Positions 1-7,150 of a stretch of 14,475 bases of DNA are shown here, piece by piece (the stretch's first letter is position 1; the number at the start of each line of letters is the position of its first letter). The DNA comes from Ignavibacteriaceae bacterium. Lineage in GTDB: Bacteria > Bacteroidota > Ignavibacteria > Ignavibacteriales > Ignavibacteriaceae. The notes below the pieces were generated by a model. The model made no database searches and was not told the origin of the DNA. It saw only the letters and a list, made by a program, of their open reading frames with translations. The position numbers were made by a program, and so were the translations under genes. Location: the NCBI GenBank assembly GCA_013388525.1, contig JACAFA010000182.1:1-14475 (forward strand), read 5' to 3'.

Positions 1-187
1 CCCCCCCCCCGAAAAATTTTCCAAAAAAATTCTCCGGCAGGTATGAAAAGCAAATTTCATATTGCTTCGGTAGGAAAGTATCCAACTGGTTTTACGTAGC
101 TTGATGGAAGTTAGTAATCTTTCTGAATTCATTTCAGAATCTAACAGTGTTTCTTTCCCTAAATATTTTTTATAAGGGTATTAGAAG
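1..187. other. Gene-free leader upstream of the secreted-protein cluster
   Basis: No convincing gene is present. The first ten bases are all C, which is out of character for this AT-rich DNA. An 18-codon ATG frame at 43-99 has no family resemblance and was rejected. A 7-bp hairpin lies at 121-139. No clear TTTG/TAnnTTTG promoter pair was found; TATTTTTT at 164-171 resembles a -7 box but has no -33 partner at the right distance. Confidence 0.5.
121..139 (+). repeat. Short hairpin in the leader of the first cargo gene
   Basis: TTCTGAA (121-127) and TTCAGAA (133-139) are perfect reverse complements around a 5-base loop. The hairpin lies about 50 bases before the start codon at 188. No T-run follows, so it is not a standard terminator. 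It could be a leader structure or an operator, or chance. Confidence 0.35.
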
Positions 188-1945
188 ATGAAATTAAAAT
201 TAGTTTGTTGTCTTCTGCTGATAGTTAGCAGTTCTTCTTTAGCACAGCTTAGCAGAGAAGAAAAAGTTGAACAGCTTAAAAGCAGGACAGATATAAAAGT
301 AACAGAAGTAGAAAAAGACATACTTAAAATAGAATATCCAAACGGCAAAGTGATGTACAAAAACATCGGTGATTACCAGCCCTCAACCGACTATCAACAA
401 CCTACAACCTACAGCCCAACTTACGACAGCACAATAATAGACCTTACAACCATTGATACAACTCTCTACTATTACAAATACAGGTTTTGGCAGGAAGTGT
501 TAATTTCAAACCGAAAATTTCCTATTATAGGTGATATTAATGGCAATGGAAGGGTTGAGCTTTATGGCTTTGAAAAAGATTATACTACTGACTATACAAG
601 TGTTGTTGCGAAAGAGATGAATGCAAACGGAAACTTTGACTCTGTCTGGTATTATAACCCGAGTACTCTTGCACGAAATATTTATGATGTAGATGGTGAT
701 GGGAATTTAGATCTTCACTTAACCTCGGATGAAAGCGATACTGTTATTCATTGGGCGATAATGAAAAGTAAAATTTTTACCAAGCATAATGACACATCAC
801 TTGCAATAAACTTATCATTTGAATTCCAGGCTGAAGACTCCAACACAGTTCAATATAATCCGCGGTTTGCAATGCTTGATGGCGATTCAAGAACCGATTA
901 CATATACTTGGGTGCACCCACAAGACAATACCTGGGAATTTATGAATATAACCCGGTAACAAATTCGCTGGATTCCGTCCTTCATTATAACTACACTGGA
1001 ATAGATGACTGGGTTGAGGGTTTTGCAGTTGATGATTTTGATAATGATAATATACCGGAAGTTATTATAGGCGGAGTTTACGGCAAGGTTGCTTCATTCG
1101 AAAGTACCGGTGATAATGCTTACCAATTGATCTGGACAGGTGAAGTGCCTACTAATAATGCTTATATGCTTTGCAGCACTGATGATATAGACCGGAATGG
1201 TAAAAAGGAATTATGGGTTGGCGGCGAAGCATTTTACAATGGCGTACCAATAATAAAATTTAGCTGTTTCGAATCGAATGGCAACAACTCATACCAGATT
1301 GTCGGACGCATCGATTTGGTTGGTGTTTTCACTTTCTATGCTTATAACATACAGGCAGTAGATGTAGATAATGACGGGATAGATGAATTGATGATTTGTA
1401 TAGACGGGAATTTTCTCATTCTAAAATTTAACGGAAGCCCAGGACACCAAACGTATGAAGTATATTATCTAAAAAAGAACCATAGAGCGCTGCAAGGTGA
1501 GAATAGTGTATTTTGGGGAGCTACTATGTATGATTTAGACAATGACGGGAGAAAAGAGATACTAATCGATTGGGATCATATCAAAGAGAATATTGGTATC
1601 CGCTTCTACACAGCAATATATACTCCCGATAGTTTGACTGGCGTGAGCGAACCCCCTTCGATTCTTAATGATTATGATTTAAAACAAAATTTTCCAAACC
1701 CGTTTAATTCTTCTACAAAAATAGCATTTACAATAAGCGAGTTAAGTAACGCATCGTTAAAGGTGTATGACATTTTAGGGAAAGAAATAACAATACTGTT
1801 AGAAAAAGATTTATCTCCCGGAAACTACAAAGTTGACTGGGAAGCAAAGGACAGTAACGGAAAGTTACTCCCTTCTGGGGTGTATTTAATACAGATGAGT
1901 ACAGACAATTACACCAAAACAATAAAAGCCTTATTACTAAGGTAA
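188..1945 (+). CDS. Secreted FG-GAP/VCBS-like repeat protein with T9SS type A sorting domain (copy 1)
   Basis: Predicted exported protein of 585 residues, function unknown. A signal peptide spans about residues 1-20 (MKLK, hydrophobic stretch, then SSSSLAQ). A charged segment rich in E and K (about 22-62) follows. The body carries seven acidic, calcium-loop-like motifs of the D-x-D-x-D-G type near residues 115, 167, 230, 282, 332, 392 and 449, as in VCBS/FG-GAP beta-propellers. Residues about 497-585 form a T9SS sorting domain: NFPNPFNSST, then the LKVYDILGKEI strand, LPSGVYLI and a terminal KALLLR. Family knowledge predicts Sec export, T9SS passage across the outer membrane and removal of the sorting domain. 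It is the first of three co-directional cargo genes; the next starts 29 bases downstream and is a close paralogue. No Shine-Dalgarno site is obvious, which is common in Bacteroidota. The start is fixed by the signal peptide. Confidence 0.88.
   Translation: MKLKLVCCLLLIVSSSSLAQLSREEKVEQLKSRTDIKVTEVEKDILKIEYPNGKVMYKNIGDYQPSTDYQQPTTYSPTYDSTIIDLTTIDTTLYYYKYRFWQEVLISNRKFPIIGDINGNGRVELYGFEKDYTTDYTSVVAKEMNANGNFDSVWYYNPSTLARNIYDVDGDGNLDLHLTSDESDTVIHWAIMKSKIFTKHNDTSLAINLSFEFQAEDSNTVQYNPRFAMLDGDSRTDYIYLGAPTRQYLGIYEYNPVTNSLDSVLHYNYTGIDDWVEGFAVDDFDNDNIPEVIIGGVYGKVASFESTGDNAYQLIWTGEVPTNNAYMLCSTDDIDRNGKKELWVGGEAFYNGVPIIKFSCFESNGNNSYQIVGRIDLVGVFTFYAYNIQAVDVDNDGIDELMICIDGNFLILKFNGSPGHQTYEVYYLKKNHRALQGENSVFWGATMYDLDNDGRKEILIDWDHIKENIGIRFYTAIYTPDSLTGVSEPPSILNDYDLKQNFPNPFNSSTKIAFTISELSNASLKVYDILGKEITILLEKDLSPGNYKVDWEAKDSNGKLLPSGVYLIQMSTDNYTKTIKALLLR
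421..1476 (+). repeat. Long direct repeat, copy 1 (core of tandem paralogue)
   Basis: This stretch matches 2247-3302 at a constant offset of 1826 bases without indels. At protein level (copy 1 residues about 73-430) I count 12 differences in about 357 positions. Many codon differences are synonymous. Similarity drops sharply on both sides. Confidence 0.85.
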
Positions 1946-1974
1946 TTTTATAATTAAAATTAAAAGCTGTAAAA

Positions 1975-3762
1975 ATGTTGAATGAAATGAATTCGCCAAA
2001 GGCGAACCGATATTCTGGAAAAATAAAAATAGTTTGTTGTATGTTGCTTATAGTAGGTAGTTTTTCTTTTGAACAGCAGAGCAAAGAAGAAAAGTTGCAG
2101 CAACTAAAAAGTCGAGAGGATGTTAAGGTAACTGAGTTAGAAAAAGACCTGCTTAAAATAGAATACCCTAACGGTAAAGTGCTGTTAAAAAATATTGCTG
2201 ACTACCAGTATCCAGCATCCGGTATCAAGACAACCTATTCTCCAACTTACGACAGCACAATAATAGACCTTACAACTATTGATACAACCCTTTATTACTA
2301 TAAATACAAGTTTTGGCAGACAGTATTAATCTCCAATCGTAAATTTCCTATTATAGGTGATATTAATGGCAATGGAAGGGTTGAGTTATATGGCTTTGAA
2401 AAAGACTACACTACCGATTATACAAGCGTTGTTGCAAAAGAAATGAATGCAAACGGAACATTCGATTCGGTTTGGTGCTACAACCCGAGTACTCTTGCGC
2501 GAAATATTTATGATATTGACAGTGATGGAAGTTTGGATCTTCACTTAACTTCGGATGAAAGTGATACAGTTATTCATTGGGCGATAATGAAAAGTAAAAT
2601 TTTTACCAAGACTAATGATACATCACTTGCAATCAATCTATCATTTGAATTCCAGGCAGAAGATTCTAACACAGTACAGTATAATCCACGGTTTGCAATG
2701 CTGGATGGTGATTCGAGAACCGATTATATATACTTAGGTGCTCCCACAAGACAATACCTTGGAATTTATGAATATAACCCGGTAACAAATTCGCTTGATT
2801 CCGTCCTTCATTACAACTACACTGGCATAGATGACTGGGTTGAGGGTTTTGCAGTTGATGATTTTGATAATGATAATATCCCGGAAATTATTATTGGTGG
2901 AGTTTACGGTAAGGTTGCTTCATTTGAAAGTACCGGTGATAATGCTTACCAATTGATCTGGACAGGTGAAGTTCCTACTAATAATGCTTATATGCTATGC
3001 AGCACTGATGATATAGATCGGAATGGTAAGAAAGAATTATGGGTTGGCGGCGAAGCATTTTACAATGGCGTACCAATAATAAAATTTAGCTGTTTCGAAT
3101 CGAATGGTAACAACTCATACGAAATTGTTGGGCGAATAGATTTGGTTGGTGTTTTCACTTTCTATGCTTATAACATACAGGCAGTAGATGTAGATAATGA
3201 CGGGATAGATGAATTGATGGTTTGTATAGACGGAAATTTTCTCATCCTCAAATTTAACGGAAGCCCGGGACACCAAACTTATGAGGTATACTATATAAAA
3301 AAAGTCTCTGGTGAATACATCGCTTATTGCGGTGCAACAATGTATGATTTGGATTATGACGGCAATAAGGAAATATTAATAGATATGTATGACGATCCAC
3401 CTCAGCTTGGTAATATTAAATTTTTCACCTCACTATATACCCCAGATAGTTTATCGAGCGTAAATGAATCATCAGCAACTATTTATGATTATGTATTAGA
3501 ACAAAATTTTCCAAACCCATTCAATTCATCAACACAAATAAAATTTGTTATACCAAATACTTCTTTAGTAACTATTAAGGTTTATAATCTGTTAGGGAAA
3601 GAAATTACTGTTTTACTTAATCAAGAACTCCCACACGGAAGTTATACAATTAACTGGGAAGCAAGGGATGAGAAGAATTATTCTCTTCCTTCAGGAATAT
3701 ACTTTATAAAATTAAATGCCGGTAGTTTCAGCAAAACTATAAAGGCAGTTTTATTAAAATAA
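1975..3762 (+). CDS. Secreted FG-GAP/VCBS-like repeat protein with T9SS type A sorting domain (copy 2)
   Basis: Tandem paralogue of the 188-1945 gene, 595 residues, function unknown. It has the same order of parts: hydrophobic signal segment (about 17-32), charged segment, seven acidic repeat motifs, and a C-terminal T9SS sorting domain (about 507-595, with NFPNPFNSST, TIKVYNLLGKEI, LPSGIYFI, KAVLLK). The core (residues about 86-443) is about 97% identical to copy 1, while the signal region and the last 150 residues are much more diverged. The N-terminus is odd. The position matching copy 1's start Met is a Gly codon, and the frame extends about 15 residues upstream to ATG 1975 (or ATG 1987) through a palindrome at 1992-2006. 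This gives an unusually long, polar n-region before the hydrophobic segment. Another in-frame ATG at 2041 lies inside the hydrophobic stretch and would leave a poor signal. The end of the region reads SFEQQ rather than SLAQ, so cleavage is less clear. I favour 1975 or 1987 as the start. Confidence 0.85.
   Translation: MLNEMNSPKANRYSGKIKIVCCMLLIVGSFSFEQQSKEEKLQQLKSREDVKVTELEKDLLKIEYPNGKVLLKNIADYQYPASGIKTTYSPTYDSTIIDLTTIDTTLYYYKYKFWQTVLISNRKFPIIGDINGNGRVELYGFEKDYTTDYTSVVAKEMNANGTFDSVWCYNPSTLARNIYDIDSDGSLDLHLTSDESDTVIHWAIMKSKIFTKTNDTSLAINLSFEFQAEDSNTVQYNPRFAMLDGDSRTDYIYLGAPTRQYLGIYEYNPVTNSLDSVLHYNYTGIDDWVEGFAVDDFDNDNIPEIIIGGVYGKVASFESTGDNAYQLIWTGEVPTNNAYMLCSTDDIDRNGKKELWVGGEAFYNGVPIIKFSCFESNGNNSYEIVGRIDLVGVFTFYAYNIQAVDVDNDGIDELMVCIDGNFLILKFNGSPGHQTYEVYYIKKVSGEYIAYCGATMYDLDYDGNKEILIDMYDDPPQLGNIKFFTSLYTPDSLSSVNESSATIYDYVLEQNFPNPFNSSTQIKFVIPNTSLVTIKVYNLLGKEITVLLNQELPHGSYTINWEARDEKNYSLPSGIYFIKLNAGSFSKTIKAVLLK
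1992..2006 (+). repeat. GC-rich palindrome inside the N-terminal coding extension
   Basis: TTCGCC-AAA-GGCGAA is a perfect 6-bp inverted repeat with a 3-base loop. It lies in the stretch that copy 2 has and copy 1 lacks, and it encodes SPKAN. The same CGCC-AAA-GGCG core occurs on the coding strand of the 11441-13021 gene (11519-11533), where it is read in a different frame. Confidence 0.6.
2247..3302 (+). repeat. Long direct repeat, copy 2 (core of tandem paralogue)
   Basis: Partner of 421-1476 (offset 1826 bases, no indels seen). Such a pair is a substrate for gene conversion, or for deletion between the two genes. Confidence 0.85.
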
Positions 3763-3782
3763 TTCTATAGGAAATAAAAAAT

Positions 3783-4940
3783 ATGAAAAAGATAATTTTA
3801 ATTATCGTATTTATTTCAGGATGCATAATTGCACAGTCCTGGAATAATATAGTGACTACAACTATAAACGAGTCGAATCTTGTTCAGCTCGATAACTTTG
3901 TAAACAGAGACGGTATTCACATTGTAGTTCAGAATTCAAATTCGACAAACTCTATTAAGTATTATAGATTAAACAGCCTGGGAGCAGTTCAAACAACAAC
4001 AACAATTGAAACCCAGGGTGGCGCGGAATTTCCACACATAGCAGGTGATAATGACCATATGTTTATAAGTTATAGGCTTGGAAATAATATTGTTACTAAA
4101 AAATATAATTACTCAAATGGTACCTGGGAAACACAATCTCCGATAAGTTTAAATAACAACGACTGTAACAGTGTTGATAATGCATATAATGATGCTGGAC
4201 TTCATATTGTCTTTTCAGAATATGATGGATCGAGCAGTTATAAAACTCATTACTGGTTATATGCTTCCTTTTATCCATCAAATCATTATGTTGTAAATGA
4301 TTATGCAGATTATTTAGGGTGGCCTACAATAACGCTTTCATCAAATAAAGCTCACGTTGGATTTCATTCGGATGGTTATGTAAAAACAAGAGATAAAAAT
4401 TTAACTAATAATAGTTGGGAAAGTTCTCAAGCTGTCGCAAGTGCAGACGGCAATGAAAGAGTACAGAGCGGCTGCGATAAACTTTTTGATTTTTACGATG
4501 TTTTAGTCCCGGGTATTTTTGTTAATCTTTACGTAAAGGAAAGATCTATAAATGGTAGTTCCTGGTCTTCTCCTCAATTATTAAATTATTCAGTACATCC
4601 ATATCTTGAGGGGAGAGTAACTTCTACTATAACCAGTGATGGTAAAACTCATATATTGTACGACTCAGAACAACTTATTCATAGAAGTTATAACTGCGCA
4701 ACCAGTAGCTGGTCTGATGAGTATGAAGTAACAAGTTATCCTGGTTTAACAAAGAGCTCAAGCATATCAGCGGTTTCCAACGATTTGTATGTTGTTTACC
4801 GCGAATATCCTGGAGGTTCTGCATATATCAAGTATCGTCAATATGATGCCATTCCACTAGCACCACAAGGTCTCGCAGTTCAACCTCATCAAATAGGAAA
4901 CACGATGTACGCCAAACTATCCTGGCAAATTCAATACTGA
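3783..4940 (+). CDS. T9SS cargo protein, N-terminal part (sialidase-like propeller), frameshifted
   Basis: This is the 5' part of one gene that continues in another frame to 5523. Residues 1-17 form a signal peptide ending in IIAQ. ISGC at residues 11-14 also fits a lipobox, but removal by signal peptidase I after IIA seems likelier for T9SS cargo. The body repeats a pattern of a hydrophobic strand (HIVVQ, MFISY, LHIVF, AHVGF, HILYD, LYVVY) followed by a polar turn and a W-containing strand. This is typical of a sialidase-like or lectin-like beta-propeller. From about residue 358 (PLAPQGLAVQ) an FnIII domain begins and is cut at KLSWQIQY by a TGA. The real continuation (NTEPDVFIKQYTAYEIW) is in the next frame. 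The start has AGGAAA nine bases upstream and lies 20 bases after the previous stop, so it is probably co-transcribed. If the frameshift is real, the product lacks its sorting domain and would stay in the periplasm or be degraded. Confidence 0.75.
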   Translation: MKKIILIIVFISGCIIAQSWNNIVTTTINESNLVQLDNFVNRDGIHIVVQNSNSTNSIKYYRLNSLGAVQTTTTIETQGGAEFPHIAGDNDHMFISYRLGNNIVTKKYNYSNGTWETQSPISLNNNDCNSVDNAYNDAGLHIVFSEYDGSSSYKTHYWLYASFYPSNHYVVNDYADYLGWPTITLSSNKAHVGFHSDGYVKTRDKNLTNNSWESSQAVASADGNERVQSGCDKLFDFYDVLVPGIFVNLYVKERSINGSSWSSPQLLNYSVHPYLEGRVTSTITSDGKTHILYDSEQLIHRSYNCATSSWSDEYEVTSYPGLTKSSSISAVSNDLYVVYREYPGGSAYIKYRQYDAIPLAPQGLAVQPHQIGNTMYAKLSWQIQY

Positions 4941-5523
4941 ACCTGATGTATTTATTAAACAATACACTGCCTATGAAATCTGGAGACGGATTTTATACTT
5001 AGGGAACTGGAGTTCATGGTCATTAGTAGCATCCAAAAGTGGTACGGTTTCAGAATTCATTGATAACGAAATTCAGGGAGTTGGACTAGCAGATGTATAC
5101 ACGGTTGAATATAAAATGAAAGCCAGAGATTATAATAATAATGTGTCAGGTTTTTCATCAACTGTTTCAATTGAGTTCCAGCGTTATTCACCAAATGCTC
5201 CGGGTGGTTCAGGTAGCTGGGTAAATAAATCTACAGAATCAGGCGGGAATAACATTAGCTATGTTTATACCTTATCACAGAATTACCCAAACCCATTCAA
5301 TCCAACAACCACAATAAGTTATGCAATCAAAACAGCAGGAGAAGTAACGTTAAAAGTTTACGATATGCTTGGAATAGAAATAGCTTCATTAGTAAATGAA
5401 ATAAAAGAAGCAGGGAATTATTCGGTTGAATTTAACGCCGCTACTTTACCGAGTGGGATATATGTTTATAGACTTACATCCGGCAATTTTGTCGACACAA
5501 AGAAACTTATTTTGCTCAAATAG
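4897..5523 (+). pseudogene. Frameshifted C-terminal part: rest of FnIII domain plus T9SS sorting domain
   Basis: This frame opens after a TAG at 4894-4896 and reads without a stop to the TAG at 5521-5523. From about 4931 it completes the FnIII domain of the preceding frame (NTEPDVFIKQYTAYEIWRR, SSWSLVAS, YTVEYKMKARDYNNNVSGFSS). A linker follows, then a complete T9SS type A sorting domain: NYPNPFNPTT, VTLKVYDMLGIEI, LPSGIYVYRL and terminal KKLILLK. No signal peptide or credible start is present; the ATG at 5116 lies inside the FnIII domain. One extra base around 4925-4934 (CAAATTCAATAC) explains the break: removing one A or T restores a single frame of about 580 codons. Either a true inactivating indel or a sequencing/assembly error is possible. 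The bases do not form a known programmed-frameshift signal. Confidence 0.8.
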
Positions 5524-5542
5524 ATTAATATTTTAATTAATC

Positions 5543-5567
5543 AGCCCCGATCTTTCGGGGCTTTTTT
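5543..5567 (+). terminator. Rho-independent terminator of the secreted-protein cluster
   Basis: AGCCCCGA (5543-5550), loop TCTT and TCGGGGCT (5555-5562) form an 8-bp GC-rich stem running into T6. It lies 20 bases after the last cargo stop codon and has the classic intrinsic-terminator form. Confidence 0.93.
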
Positions 5568-5619
5568 ATGCCCCATAATTGCTTAACAAAATTTTATTAA
5601 TCTTCAACTGAATCAGTTC

Positions 5620-5650
5620 TTGTTTTTAGTTTTTTTTAGTTATAGATTTT
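5620..5650 (+). promoter_or_regulatory. Possible Bacteroidota-type promoter of the TPR-aroE pair
   Basis: TTG (5620-5622) is followed after 20 bases by TAGATTTT (5643-5650), seven of eight matches to the TAnnTTTG -7 box. This is a reasonable distance before the start at 5681. A perfect 6-bp inverted repeat, AACTGA-A-TCAGTT (5606-5618), sits directly upstream and might bind a regulator. The T-rich context makes chance matches likely. Confidence 0.35.
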
Positions 5651-5680
5651 TTGTGGAATTATAATTTATAAGGAAAGTTA

Positions 5681-7093
5681 ATGAGCTTCTTTAATGAAGA
5701 ATATGATTTTGATGATTTACCCGAAAATGAAAACCTCCGGGAACAGATAGAAGAGTGTAAAAAACTGGTTGATGCCGGTGCGGTTTATGGTTACCTCGAC
5801 TTGTTCGATGAAGTTACTCAGTCCTGTCTTGATAACGATCTTAATGAGGATGGTTTATATCTTATCAATGCACTAATCGAAATTGCACCATATAATTCAG
5901 AATACTGGATAAAAAAAGGATTATTTCTTAATGCGCTGGGATATTTTAATGAATCAATTGAATGTTTTAATAAAGCGTTATCATTAAATCCCGGTGATTC
6001 GGATGCTCTTGTTGACAGGTCAATTGCTGAAGAGAATATTGGTTTGTTCAATCAGGCAAAAGAATCTCTGTTTCACGCACTTTCAAATGATCCTAATAAT
6101 GAGGATGCACTTTACAGTCTTGGAATTCTTCATCTCCGGAATGATGAATTTCAGGAAGCAATAAAGTATTTGAATAAGGTTCTTCAACTAAATTCAGAAT
6201 ATTCTGAAGCATACTATGAACTCGGTTACTGTTATGAGAGTCTTGAAAATTATCCTGAAGCACTGAATTCTTATGAAAAATTTTTAGAGCTCGATCCATA
6301 CAATCCGAATGGCTGGTATAACCGCGGCGTAATTCTATCCAAGATGAATAAGTACGAGCAGGCAATTAATAGCTATGATCTCGCAGTTTCCATCAGAGAA
6401 AATTTTACGAGTGCTTATTTTAACAAAGGAAATATTCTCGCCGAGCTTGAACGATATCCTGAAGCGCTTGAAAGTTTCAGGAAAGCTTATGAGCTGGATT
6501 CAAGTGATGAAACAACCTGCTTCAATATTGGAAATTTATATGAAGAGCTTGGCGATATAAAAAATGCCGTAAGATTTTACAGCGAAGCAATAAAAAATAA
6601 TGATGCATATTTTGAAGCTTATCTGGCAAGAGGTTATTGTTATGATTCAGCAGGAAAATATCAGCTTGCGTTAAGAGATTTCAACAAAGCTGTTACGCTT
6701 GCACAGGATAGTGCAGAGGCGTGGTATGCAAAGGCTGATCTTGAGTATTCACTGGGACGTTTAAAGGAAGCTGTCAGCAGTTACATTCATGCATTAAAAA
6801 TATCTCCTGCAAGCTATGATATATGGTACACTCTTGCAGAAACATATCTTGAGCTCGGAGAGTGGCTCAGTGCGCTTGAAGCATTCGATAAGTGTATAAT
6901 GCTAAGACAGGACGATGCAAAAGCAATTTATGAAAAAGCAAAAGTGAATTTTATTCTAAGCAGAACTGAGGATGCTCTTCAGTGTCTTAAAAAAGCATTT
7001 GAACTTGACCCGAGCATTCAAGATGAGTTTACGAATGACTATCCGGAAATTAAATCTTCAAAGTTATTTAAGAAACTACTTGGCGAAAACTAA
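5681..7093 (+). CDS. TPR-repeat protein, cytoplasmic
   Basis: Protein of 470 residues without a signal peptide or membrane segment. After an acidic N-terminus (about 1-38) and one degenerate helix pair, it carries eleven tetratricopeptide repeats in exact 34-residue steps from about residue 73 to 446. Repeat starts fall near 73, 107, 141, 175, 209, 243, 277, 311, 345, 379 and 413. Typical TPR positions are visible (W/Y-G-A-Y-A-P, for example YPEALNSYEKFLELDPYNP). It ends with a short tail (DYPEIKSSKLFKKLLGEN). TPR arrays bind other proteins; no catalytic domain is present and the partner is unknown. AAGGAAAG lies about six bases before ATG 5681. It follows a strong terminator and precedes aroE by 57 bases on the same strand, so the two probably form an operon. 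Confidence 0.9.
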   Translation: MSFFNEEYDFDDLPENENLREQIEECKKLVDAGAVYGYLDLFDEVTQSCLDNDLNEDGLYLINALIEIAPYNSEYWIKKGLFLNALGYFNESIECFNKALSLNPGDSDALVDRSIAEENIGLFNQAKESLFHALSNDPNNEDALYSLGILHLRNDEFQEAIKYLNKVLQLNSEYSEAYYELGYCYESLENYPEALNSYEKFLELDPYNPNGWYNRGVILSKMNKYEQAINSYDLAVSIRENFTSAYFNKGNILAELERYPEALESFRKAYELDSSDETTCFNIGNLYEELGDIKNAVRFYSEAIKNNDAYFEAYLARGYCYDSAGKYQLALRDFNKAVTLAQDSAEAWYAKADLEYSLGRLKEAVSSYIHALKISPASYDIWYTLAETYLELGEWLSALEAFDKCIMLRQDDAKAIYEKAKVNFILSRTEDALQCLKKAFELDPSIQDEFTNDYPEIKSSKLFKKLLGEN

Positions 7094-7112
7094 CCGGGTA
7101 ATTTTCTTTAAT

Positions 7113-7137
7113 AATAGATTTAATTTCATAATCTATT
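7113..7137 (+). repeat. Intercistronic hairpin before the aroE ribosome binding site
   Basis: AATAGATT (7113-7120) and AATCTATT (7130-7137) form an 8-bp AT-rich stem with a 9-base loop. It ends three bases before the AGAGGG ribosome binding site of aroE. There is no T-run, so it is not a terminator; it may tune translation or mRNA stability, or be chance. Confidence 0.35.
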
Positions 7138-7150
7138 TACAGAGGGCGAA

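Noticed and set aside
43..99. 18-codon ATG frame (MKSKFHIASVGKYPTGFT) at the left edge
   Set aside because: It is very short, with no ribosome binding site and no resemblance to a known leader peptide or family; expected by chance in such DNA.
1728..2084. 118-codon minus-strand frame spanning the junction of the two tandem cargo genes
   Set aside because: It overlaps two clear genes on the other strand and has no recognisable domain.
4921..4945. Programmed +1 frameshift joining the two halves of the third cargo gene
   Set aside because: The stop context is TAC-TGA-A, unlike the prfB-type CTT-TGA-C site, with no slippery codon or upstream Shine-Dalgarno stimulator. A plain indel is simpler.
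188..5523. Reading the tandem repeats as a CRISPR array or a mobile element
   Set aside because: The repeats are whole-gene paralogues in coding phase, with no short regular repeats, spacers, terminal repeats or transposase.
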